This document shows positions 37,078-44,927 of a stretch of 64,000 nucleotides of DNA, one piece after another. The notes under the pieces were generated by a model. That model searched no databases and was not told where the DNA came from. It saw only the letters and a list, made by a program, of their open reading frames with translations. The translations under genes were made by a program, and so were the position numbers. Position 1 is the stretch's first letter. Every line of letters begins with the position of its first letter. Source of the stretch: CAZXWN01 sp964644695 [NCBI: uncultured bacterium] (GTDB lineage Bacteria; UBP4; UBA4092); assembly GCA_964644695.1 (NCBI GenBank), contig CAZXWN010000008.1:43894-107893 (forward strand), read 5' to 3'.

Positions 37078-38079
37078 TTACTCCTTCTTTGTGCAATCGG
37101 CAGGGAGGGCTTTGAAACAAGCGACAAAATGCTCATCGCCTGCCTGAACCAGTTCTGGTTCGGATTCGGAACACTGGCCGTTACACTCTTCACACCGGGG
37201 CTTAAACTTACATCCCGGGGGAAGTTTGATCAGGTCCGGTGTGGACCCTTTGATAGATGACAAGTCTTTATCTTCACCCGTAACTGTCGGGGTAGCTTTG
37301 ATCAATCCCTTTGTATAGGGGTGAATAGCTCGATAGAAGATATCTTCTGTCTTGGCCATCTCCACCATGCGCCCGGCATAAACCGTAATAACACGGTCAG
37401 CCAGTTCGGCTGCCAGGGATAAATCATGCGAAACGAAGATGATGGAGACACCAAACTCTTTTTTCACCTGTTTAAGCAAATTAATGATGTTTCTCTGAGT
37501 CAGGATATCCAAAGCAGAGGTTGCCTCATCCATAATCAGGATTTTAGGCCTTAAAAGCAGGGATAGGGCAATCAACACTCTCTGTTTCATACCACCAGAA
37601 AGTTCATGTTGATAGGCATTCATCACCCGATTTGGGTCTAACTGAACAAACCGGAGCAATTCATTGGCCCGGGTCATGATTTCAGTATCACTATTCATCC
37701 CATGGGCTTTTCCCGTTTCAAGGAATTGCTGATTAATACGAATGACGGGATTAAAGGCATTCAAAGCACCCTGGAATACCATAGCCACCTGTTTCCATCG
37801 GAACTGGCGCATCTGCTCTTCATTCATTTTGTGCAGGGGATATTCCTTGCCATCCAGGTTGTAGGTGATGGAACCGGCGGTAATTTTTGCCGAAGGGGGA
37901 GACAGTTTTACCAGAGACATCCCCATGGTAGTCTTTCCAGAACCTGATTCCCCAATAATACAAAGGTTTTCCTGGTCATAAAGATTAAAGGAGACATTCC
38001 GAACAGCATGTACCGGTCCCCGGCTGCTGTAATAATCTATTGAAAGGTTTTCTACGGATAATATGATTTTTCCGGCCAT
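37078..38079 (-). CDS. Oligopeptide ABC transporter ATPase (OppD-like)
   Basis: 333 residues. Walker A GESGSGKT, Q-loop MVFQGALNAFNP, signature LSGGMKQRVLIA, Walker B ILIMDEATSALD, H-loop IFVSHDLSLAAELAD. The C-terminal oligo_HPY tail has PPGCKFKPRCEECNGQC, another Cys cluster. With the OppF-like subunit it makes the heterodimeric motor. It starts 6 bases after the permease gene at 38086. The typical helical domain between Q-loop and signature has normal length. Confidence 0.93.
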   Translation of the reverse strand: MAGKIILSVENLSIDYYSSRGPVHAVRNVSFNLYDQENLCIIGESGSGKTTMGMSLVKLSPPSAKITAGSITYNLDGKEYPLHKMNEEQMRQFRWKQVAMVFQGALNAFNPVIRINQQFLETGKAHGMNSDTEIMTRANELLRFVQLDPNRVMNAYQHELSGGMKQRVLIALSLLLRPKILIMDEATSALDILTQRNIINLLKQVKKEFGVSIIFVSHDLSLAAELADRVITVYAGRMVEMAKTEDIFYRAIHPYTKGLIKATPTVTGEDKDLSSIKGSTPDLIKLPPGCKFKPRCEECNGQCSESEPELVQAGDEHFVACFKALPADCTKKE

Positions 38080-38085
38080 GATGTT

Positions 38086-38937
38086 TTACTCGGCTCCTCT
38101 CAGGCGCGGGTTAAAGATAGTCTCCAAAGACCGGGTAAAGGCGATTGCAGACCATTGGAACAGGGCGATAACAAATATCGGCGCCAGAATAAACATTAAA
38201 CTGCCGCTGTAAAAGACTGCACCACGGGTCCAGGCAAACTGAATCATTAATCCCCAGTTTTCTCCAGACAGAGGAACCAGACCCAGGAAAATCAAACCGA
38301 CCTGACTATATACTGCTGCGGTCATATTGAAGATAAAGTTGATGACGACATACCCCATGAGATTGGGGAGGATTTCCTTAAAGACAATGTGATTTGTACC
38401 GAGGTCCAGAACTTTGGCAGCTTCAATATAATCTCGCGTCTTGATAGAAAGTACTTGCGACCGGACCGCACGTGCCAGTGCCGGCCAGCTTAATGCCGCC
38501 AGAAGGCCCGACAAGTAGTACACATTATCCAGTAATATGACCGTAGAAAGCACCATCAGTAAAGGCAGTCTGGGGATAGTAAGGAATACATCAACGATCC
38601 ACATCAGGAGAGAATCTATCTTACCGCCGACAAATCCAGCCAGGGCACCCAGGAAGAAGGCGATTATTGTAGAGAGAACACCCGTCAATAAAGCGACAAT
38701 CAATACATCCCGTCCCCCGTTCACGATACGGGAGAAGATATCACGGCCCATGTTTTCTGTACCCAGAATATGTTGTAAACTGGGGGCCTGATAAATCTGG
38801 TCCACACGGACAGTGTTGTCCAAGGGTATAAATATGGGGCCGACAAAAGTCATCAGGATGATAGCCATCAATACAATAAATCCGATAAATCCTGTCGTAT
38901 CCGACTTCAGCATTTTATAAAGTCTATTCAGCGGCAT
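38086..38937 (-). CDS. Oligopeptide ABC transporter permease (OppC-like)
   Basis: About 283 residues, BPD-type inner-membrane permease with six hydrophobic segments and the EAA motif EAAKVLDLGTNHIVFKEILPNL. The N-terminal segment GFIGFIVLMAIILMTFVGP and the ILGTENMGRDIFSRIVNGGR block are typical of OppC/DppC. ATG 38937 is preferred to TTG 38958: GAGGA lies upstream and the gene then overlaps the end of the OppB-like frame by only 14 bases. It pairs with OppB to form the channel. Confidence 0.92.
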   Translation of the reverse strand: MPLNRLYKMLKSDTTGFIGFIVLMAIILMTFVGPIFIPLDNTVRVDQIYQAPSLQHILGTENMGRDIFSRIVNGGRDVLIVALLTGVLSTIIAFFLGALAGFVGGKIDSLLMWIVDVFLTIPRLPLLMVLSTVILLDNVYYLSGLLAALSWPALARAVRSQVLSIKTRDYIEAAKVLDLGTNHIVFKEILPNLMGYVVINFIFNMTAAVYSQVGLIFLGLVPLSGENWGLMIQFAWTRGAVFYSGSLMFILAPIFVIALFQWSAIAFTRSLETIFNPRLRGAE

Positions 38938-39952
38938 TTGTCTTAATCCTCGGGTCAAGTTTGGAGTAGAACAGGTCAGCCAGGAAGTTGGCTACAATAA
39001 CAGCAATGGTGATACACAGGAAGATTGCCTGCATTACCGGATAATCACGCTGAGCCAGCGCAGTCCCTAATGCCCAACCTATCCCCTTATACATAAAAAC
39101 GGATTCAATCAGCGGCGCACCACCAATAAGCAGCCCTAACTGAAGAACTAAAGTTGTAAATAATGGCAGGATAGCGTTACGGCCTACATACTGAGTAATG
39201 ATTTTACGCTCACTGAGGCCGCGGGCACGGGCCACGAGAACATAATCCTCACCTAAGGTGCTCATGGTCGTGTTTTTCATTTGAAGGATCCAGGCACCGA
39301 CTGTGGTCAGAATATAAGTAGCCATTGGCATGAAGGCGTGCCCAAAGATACCCAATATCCATTGGAAAGTCCAGGGTTCCATCCCCGGAGGGGCCGTTCC
39401 ACGCATTAAACTGATGGGGACAATCCGCAGATGCACTCCAATAAATATCAAAAGGAGGATACCGACCAGGTAATTCGGGATAGCCGTCATAATTGAAGCC
39501 AGCCAGGAGATGAGATGGTCATACCAGGTGCCTCGTTTGTAGGCGATATACATCCCGATGGTCGTCCCGATGATAAAACTCAGAATAATGGAAGTCCCAA
39601 CAGAGAACAGGGTCCAGGGCAGATATTCTTTGATGTATTGCACGACCGGAGTACCCGGGGAGACAAGCGACATCCCCATGTCCCCTTTAGACAGGTTCTT
39701 TAAATAATCCCAATACTGCTTCCAGAGGGGGTCATCAATATTGATGGAGAATAACGCAGCGGCCTGGTCACGGGCTTCTGCATAACTCATACCCAGAACA
39801 TTAACTTGTTGCTGAATGTATAATTCCATCGGATTACCCGGCATGAGCCGAATCATAAAGAAGGTCAAAGTCATAACAAACAGAATGGTTCCCACCATCT
39901 TTAATAAGCGGCGAACCAGAAAACTGGCGTAGAGTTTCTTAATAAACTTCAT
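38924..39952 (-). CDS. Oligopeptide ABC transporter permease (OppB-like)
   Basis: 342 residues, first permease of the operon. An N-terminal membrane segment (LLKMVGTILFVMTLTFFMIRLMPGNP) and the long DPLWKQYWDYLKNLSKGDMG loop are typical of OppB/DppB, followed by the EAA-type loop (LVARARGLSERKIITQYVGRNAILP). GGAAAG precedes the ATG. It follows the substrate-binding protein gene by only 2 bases, indicating tight coupling. Confidence 0.93.
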   Translation of the reverse strand: MKFIKKLYASFLVRRLLKMVGTILFVMTLTFFMIRLMPGNPMELYIQQQVNVLGMSYAEARDQAAALFSINIDDPLWKQYWDYLKNLSKGDMGMSLVSPGTPVVQYIKEYLPWTLFSVGTSIILSFIIGTTIGMYIAYKRGTWYDHLISWLASIMTAIPNYLVGILLLIFIGVHLRIVPISLMRGTAPPGMEPWTFQWILGIFGHAFMPMATYILTTVGAWILQMKNTTMSTLGEDYVLVARARGLSERKIITQYVGRNAILPLFTTLVLQLGLLIGGAPLIESVFMYKGIGWALGTALAQRDYPVMQAIFLCITIAVIVANFLADLFYSKLDPRIKTNAAE

Positions 39953-39954
39953 GA

Positions 39955-42126
39955 TTACTTTCCTGCCTTTCCAGCGGTGCCTTTAGGTCGCAGGGTACCA
40001 TCAAACATCATGATGACCATGAAATTATCCGAATATAAGGCGTTTTGATAGTAAGACGAGTCTTTGGGTAAAGGTTCGATACGTTTATTTTCAAGTAAGG
40101 GTGAATTACCATATCGCTCATAGACAGGAATAATGGGCAGGTAATAATTCTGGGCAACTGCCAACTGCTCAATATCCCGTTTTTGTCCCTCTAAATCAAA
40201 ACCAATGGAACATTCCTTCACTAAATCCTCAAGGTTTAGCTGTCCATAGTAAGGAACATCCTGGATAAGTGGGAATTCCATACCCGGACCTAACTTTCCT
40301 TCCGGGTCGTTATAGGTGATGTAATTGGCTTCATAGGCAAAACTGGGGTGAGGCTGAGAGGCACCACAAGCTCTAATGGTCATGTCATACCGTCCCTGGT
40401 TCATTTCAGTAGGCCACTGAGTCGAATTGACCGCACGAAGACTGACATCCAGACCAAATTTCCGCATCTGAAGAACAATGTTTTCAGCAGCACTGGCCCA
40501 GTCCGCATATTCCAGAATACACATCAGGTCCCATTGAATCCGTTTCCCACGGTCATCATACCACCAGCCGTTCTTCTTCTGACAACCTGCCTCTTTGAGG
40601 AGAGCTTCCGCTTTTGCAAAACTGTGCGGATATTGATTCATGTGGCTGATGGCTTCAGGGGACATCCATTTGGAAACCAGACTGTCAGAGAATCCAGACA
40701 GATATTTATAGGGTTTGGCTGCATAGCCTAAGGCACAGAAGGCTGCTTCATCCCGGTTTATCAAATAAGCCAACGCCTGACGGACCTCGCGCTTATTCAG
40801 AGGATAAGACTTCTCGTTATTATTACAACCGACAGCAACTCCGGCGTAGGTGGGAGGCCGCATGATCCTGAATCCCATCTTGCTGAGCTGCCGTTCCGTC
40901 GCAATGGGGAACCCGTGAGTTGCATAATCCAACTCATTGGCCATCAACATCGGGGTAATGGTGGGGGTTTCACCGTTATATAAAATTACTTTATCGAACT
41001 GGATATTTTCCTTACCCCAATAATCCTTGAATTTCCGCAGGGTCAACTGGGATTCATTGACATCCTTCATTGAGAGCATGAACGGACCCGTTCCATACCG
41101 GTATTCAGGACGGAAGGCATTGAGTTCATTCCGAACCACTTTAGATTTATCTTTGATAGGTTTCCATTGCGCATCCAGGGCTTCTTTAAGAAGTGCCGCC
41201 AGTTTATTGGATAAGAGTTGTTCCGGAGTCGGAGCGGGATATACAGGGGCGGGTTTGCCTTCGCGTTTCGCCTTGCGTTCCTCAATGATTTTGGCACGGC
41301 TGGACTTTTCTATTTCCTCATAGTTTGCGGGTTTGGCAGCCCATTGAGCCGGCCGGGTCTTCAAAATACCTTGAAGATATTTCACGACCTGTTTCTCAGC
41401 CTTATCTCGTTCAGGGCTTTTCTTTTCAGCCGTATCCGCAGCATAAGGTTTAATGAGCGCAATCAAATCCGCAGGTACAGCCTCATTCAAACCATTCACG
41501 GTTTTGTATTTGCGGATATTTTCATCCACATCTTTGATATAAATTTCTTCATCGGCCCAGGTCAAAATCCGGTCTGAGAACTTACCATAAACAGAATGGG
41601 GTCGAATAAGTGTTGTTCGGAGAATAAACCGTTCAATGACTGAATAGGGATTTTTGACATGGAAAACAACGGTGTATTTATCCCGGGCATAGACTTTATC
41701 AATATACTTCTTCTGCCAGACGGTCTGGTTCATGAGGTAGGTCACATAAAATGTAGAGACGACATCTTTTGCGGTGAAATCCGAACCATCATGGAACTTT
41801 ACACCCTGCCGTAAATGAACAACATACTCATTAGCCTTCTGATCAAGAGTCCAGTCTGTCGCCAGAATGGGGACCCATTTTTCTTCTTTCCAGTTATAGA
41901 ATCCCAAGCTCTGTTCAACAAAATCGACATAAATTCCCATATTAATGGCATTGGTAATAAAGGGGTTCAGATGCCCCTGGGGAGGAGGAAGATAAATACC
42001 GGGCGCTCCATTAAATACCTTTTCATTCTTTTCAGCATCAGATTTGCCGCATCCCGACAAAACAATGAAACTTGCTAAAATCAGACCTAAAACAATATAG
42101 CCAGTTATCCGTTTAGTGATCCACAT
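39955..42126 (-). CDS. Peptide-binding lipoprotein (SBP_bac_5) with insertion
   Basis: 723 residues, periplasmic binding subunit of the importer. Lipobox LSGC (about residue 26). Family 5 hallmarks: ILATDWTLDQKANEYVVHLRQGVKFHDGSDFTAKDVVSTF, YGTGPFMLSMKDVN and NKREVRQALAYLINRDEAAF. It is longer than usual (most are 530-600). The extra length is a charged, Lys/Ala/Pro-rich stretch at about residues 205-330 (including EIEKSSRAKIIEERKAKR and GKPAPVYPAPTPEQ), just before the YGTGPF motif. Ligand unknown; peptides are likely from the operon type. First gene, 2 bases before oppB. Confidence 0.9.
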   Translation of the reverse strand: MWITKRITGYIVLGLILASFIVLSGCGKSDAEKNEKVFNGAPGIYLPPPQGHLNPFITNAINMGIYVDFVEQSLGFYNWKEEKWVPILATDWTLDQKANEYVVHLRQGVKFHDGSDFTAKDVVSTFYVTYLMNQTVWQKKYIDKVYARDKYTVVFHVKNPYSVIERFILRTTLIRPHSVYGKFSDRILTWADEEIYIKDVDENIRKYKTVNGLNEAVPADLIALIKPYAADTAEKKSPERDKAEKQVVKYLQGILKTRPAQWAAKPANYEEIEKSSRAKIIEERKAKREGKPAPVYPAPTPEQLLSNKLAALLKEALDAQWKPIKDKSKVVRNELNAFRPEYRYGTGPFMLSMKDVNESQLTLRKFKDYWGKENIQFDKVILYNGETPTITPMLMANELDYATHGFPIATERQLSKMGFRIMRPPTYAGVAVGCNNNEKSYPLNKREVRQALAYLINRDEAAFCALGYAAKPYKYLSGFSDSLVSKWMSPEAISHMNQYPHSFAKAEALLKEAGCQKKNGWWYDDRGKRIQWDLMCILEYADWASAAENIVLQMRKFGLDVSLRAVNSTQWPTEMNQGRYDMTIRACGASQPHPSFAYEANYITYNDPEGKLGPGMEFPLIQDVPYYGQLNLEDLVKECSIGFDLEGQKRDIEQLAVAQNYYLPIIPVYERYGNSPLLENKRIEPLPKDSSYYQNALYSDNFMVIMMFDGTLRPKGTAGKAGK

Positions 42127-42217
42127 GATTTATCCTATGTTATGAAAAAACTAGTCTATTTTACATAGATTATACAAAAATGAAAAATATTCTCATAAAA
42201 TGGTTCCGAAAAACGAA

Positions 42218-42241
42218 CCCCATTTATGTTTTATCATGGGG
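42218..42241 (-). terminator. Possible terminator
   Basis: A short 6-bp stem CCCCAT / ATGGGG with a 12-base loop followed on the minus strand by TTCGTTTTTC, 18 bases after the stop of the gene ending at 42259. The stem is short, so this is tentative. Confidence 0.45.
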
Positions 42242-42258
42242 ATTGTAGCATAAACCCT

Positions 42259-44703
42259 TTAGTGAGACGGATTCGAAATCCGCTGGGCCTTACTACGAAC
42301 CGCTCCATATACTTGTATCTCGTCCACCCACACTTGGGGGCAGGACCGTTCAAATGTCACCCGAACATACCGTACAGTTCGTGGTTGGAATTTCACCAGC
42401 ATATCCCCGGCAATTCTCTTACCTAATTCTTCCCGATGTAGTCGGGTCGTACCGGCGGTTCTCCAGGACTTCCCATCACGAGAGACTTCCACCTTGACGG
42501 AGCGCGGGAAAAATAACCCTTCTTTCCCACCCCCAATCACATGGGAATAGACCTTGCTGATTCGTTCCTGTTTACCTAAATCGTAAGTAATCACGGGGTC
42601 CACATCCTCAAAACCGACTACTATCGCCGTAGTATCCGCATGGGGCAGGAAGAAATAATCATTTAATTTTTTTAATGAGTCGTCAGCATAAGTAGAAAGA
42701 GGCGAATATTTATAAGAGTATTTTTTACCAAAGGAAACACAGACGGGATAAATTTCCTTAATGAACTGATACATACTGTCATATCCATCCCGGGCAAAGG
42801 GCGCCGATGTCTGGGAAGCATAGGCCATATCACCCAAAAGCCAGACCGATTGATAACATCCCGTGAAACAGTCGCCCATGTAGCCTTCCCGTTCCGGAAC
42901 CCCAAAATCAAGATAGGCCCTGTAATTGAGGCCATCCTTACAAACACGGTTTACTATCTCCAGTTCATAACCCATCCCATATTGGCGGGTACGATGAGCC
43001 GTTTCTAATAAACGGTTGGGGTCAGGCTGACCCCCTCGAGATTCTCTGTCCATCCAGGCATAGTTAGGCTGATATTGAACACAATCAAATCCGTAATCCC
43101 GCCAGGTAGAGTAATCCGCAAAAAAGTAAGGTATCCATTCAAATAACAGGTGGCGTTGATGGACTTCTTTGGCGACAGCCTTTACTAACTGGGCATTCTC
43201 ATGGACCTCTTCACTCATCCAATACATTGCAACCAGCTCCAGATTTTGGAACTGGGCGGTACTCCACCGAGATAAAAAGTTATCCAAATACCATACATTG
43301 GCTTTCAGGCGGTTTTGGGGAACAGTAAAATCTTCGGAGATTCCATCATTATCCACATCCCCAAAGTCCCTGACTTTCTCATTGGGATAGGGAACCATGA
43401 CGGCCAGTTTGAACCGATAATCCGGTTTGTTGAGATGTTTCTTCACCTGTGCAACAACTTCGTCAAGTTTATGAAGTTGTCGGTTCGGAACAAACAACTG
43501 GTCCAGATATTGAGTCCAGTCATCTTTGAGGGTCTGACCCCACCCATAATCATTTCCTGTGGAGGACCCACTAAGGGCCAGACATAATCCACTGTCGTAC
43601 ATAAAATCCAGAGGTTTTCCTGTTTTGGCATCAATATAAGCAACATAGGGTAGATAATCTTCGGTCCGATACCACATAATATTATTGATATTTCGGCCCA
43701 AATTAATCGGAGTCTGCCATTTTCCGCCCTGAAATTTAGTTCGGAATAAATCGGTAACATCGCCGCGCCAAAGAAGAGGTCCCCGGCCAGAGAATATCAT
43801 AGAGTCCCCATCCGGAGAGATACAGGGCCACCCGGTTCCATATCCGGAATTATCTTCTTCCGGGAACAATTCCGTTATCTGATTCACGACAGCCTTATTC
43901 CATCCATCCTGGGCAGATTTACGCTGTCCCTTGAAAATTGCCCACTGGTCATTTCCAAGAGCACGAATATCTTTCCGATTGGCACCAAAATATAGAGTCT
44001 GATTATCTGCGGTCAGGGAGACTCCCCCACTCTCATCAAAATGGGAATTGATGGGCTTCCCAAGATTCACAGGAGTTTTCCAGTTTCCTTTTTCATTTTG
44101 AGTGGATACCCAGATATCAAAACCACCGAATCCCCCCGGTCGATTGGATTGGATATACAGAGATTTCCCATCGCGGGACAGGAACAGTCCACAGTCCTGA
44201 TATCCTTCAGGGGCGGATATTTTATCTCCGGCAGCTGCTTCCACCTCGATACTTTGGGGGACAGACCAGGTAGAATCGGACTGAAGACGGGTCACAAAGA
44301 TTCGCCAGTCGGTTGTTATTCGGCTTCCCGTAGAGGATATATTTCGGTTGGAGATGAAATACATCCGGGTTCCGTCAGGGGTCAAGGTTGGAGAATGAGA
44401 AGCGGTCCCGGAAATCCGTAATTCTTTTATCGGAGACGGGGGAAGGCTGTGATTCGTCGTAAAAGTGGAGGTCCAGAGTTCCTCTTCACCAGGTTGTCCA
44501 ATAGAATAATAAATACGGCTGCCATCCGCAGAAACCCAGGGTGTTCCATGATAAGAAGTCTCCTGAGTCCCGTTCAGGTTATAAAAAAGAACCTGATGTT
44601 TCATGCCGCCGGCGGCAGGGGCTCCCTTGGGTAAATAATTCTGACTAAAACCAACTCCAGAAAGCACTATTGCAACAAAAGATGTCAATAAAAACCGATT
44701 CAC
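42259..44703 (-). CDS. Secreted PD40 propeller - DUF4855 - F5/8C protein, second copy
   Basis: 814 residues, a full-length paralogue of the protein at 15658 with the same order of parts. Signal peptide MNRFLLTSFVAIVLSGVGFS. PD40 propeller to about residue 350 (SHSPTLTPDGTRMYFISNRN; GLFLSRDGKSLYIQSNRPGG; GVSLTADNQTLYFGANR). DUF4855-like centre ~370-650 (DFMYDSGLCLALSGSS; KLAVMVPYP then FGDVDNDGISE; LVAMYWMSEEV; FEWIPYFFADYSTW; CVQYQPNYAW). F5/8C domain to the end (YVRVTFERSCPQVWVDEIQVYG). GGAGG is 9 bases before the ATG. It stands alone between the opp operon and ietS. Substrate unknown. Confidence 0.8.
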   Translation of the reverse strand: MNRFLLTSFVAIVLSGVGFSQNYLPKGAPAAGGMKHQVLFYNLNGTQETSYHGTPWVSADGSRIYYSIGQPGEEELWTSTFTTNHSLPPSPIKELRISGTASHSPTLTPDGTRMYFISNRNISSTGSRITTDWRIFVTRLQSDSTWSVPQSIEVEAAAGDKISAPEGYQDCGLFLSRDGKSLYIQSNRPGGFGGFDIWVSTQNEKGNWKTPVNLGKPINSHFDESGGVSLTADNQTLYFGANRKDIRALGNDQWAIFKGQRKSAQDGWNKAVVNQITELFPEEDNSGYGTGWPCISPDGDSMIFSGRGPLLWRGDVTDLFRTKFQGGKWQTPINLGRNINNIMWYRTEDYLPYVAYIDAKTGKPLDFMYDSGLCLALSGSSTGNDYGWGQTLKDDWTQYLDQLFVPNRQLHKLDEVVAQVKKHLNKPDYRFKLAVMVPYPNEKVRDFGDVDNDGISEDFTVPQNRLKANVWYLDNFLSRWSTAQFQNLELVAMYWMSEEVHENAQLVKAVAKEVHQRHLLFEWIPYFFADYSTWRDYGFDCVQYQPNYAWMDRESRGGQPDPNRLLETAHRTRQYGMGYELEIVNRVCKDGLNYRAYLDFGVPEREGYMGDCFTGCYQSVWLLGDMAYASQTSAPFARDGYDSMYQFIKEIYPVCVSFGKKYSYKYSPLSTYADDSLKKLNDYFFLPHADTTAIVVGFEDVDPVITYDLGKQERISKVYSHVIGGGKEGLFFPRSVKVEVSRDGKSWRTAGTTRLHREELGKRIAGDMLVKFQPRTVRYVRVTFERSCPQVWVDEIQVYGAVRSKAQRISNPSH

Positions 44704-44900
44704 ACCAACCTCCGGGGATGTCCTGAGTTATAAACTTGTCAATACTATACCATTCCCGAATGGCGATATGTAGATACAAAATCATTTTCTATTTATACCC
44801 TGCCCAGAATCAAATATTTATTGGATAGGAAAGTAGTATAAATACCCTAATGTGGAGGGGCTGAGGCGGCAGGAAACCACCCAACGAAACAGAATTACAC

Positions 44901-44916
44901 GCCTTAGTCTAAGGTT
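44901..44916. repeat. Small palindrome CCTTAG-T-CTAAGG
   Basis: A perfect 6-bp inverted repeat around one base, just after the stop of the subtilisin-like gene (44928). Too short for a confident terminator; no T tract on the minus side. Possibly a protein-binding site or chance. Confidence 0.25.
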
Positions 44917-44927
44917 GTATAAAACAA

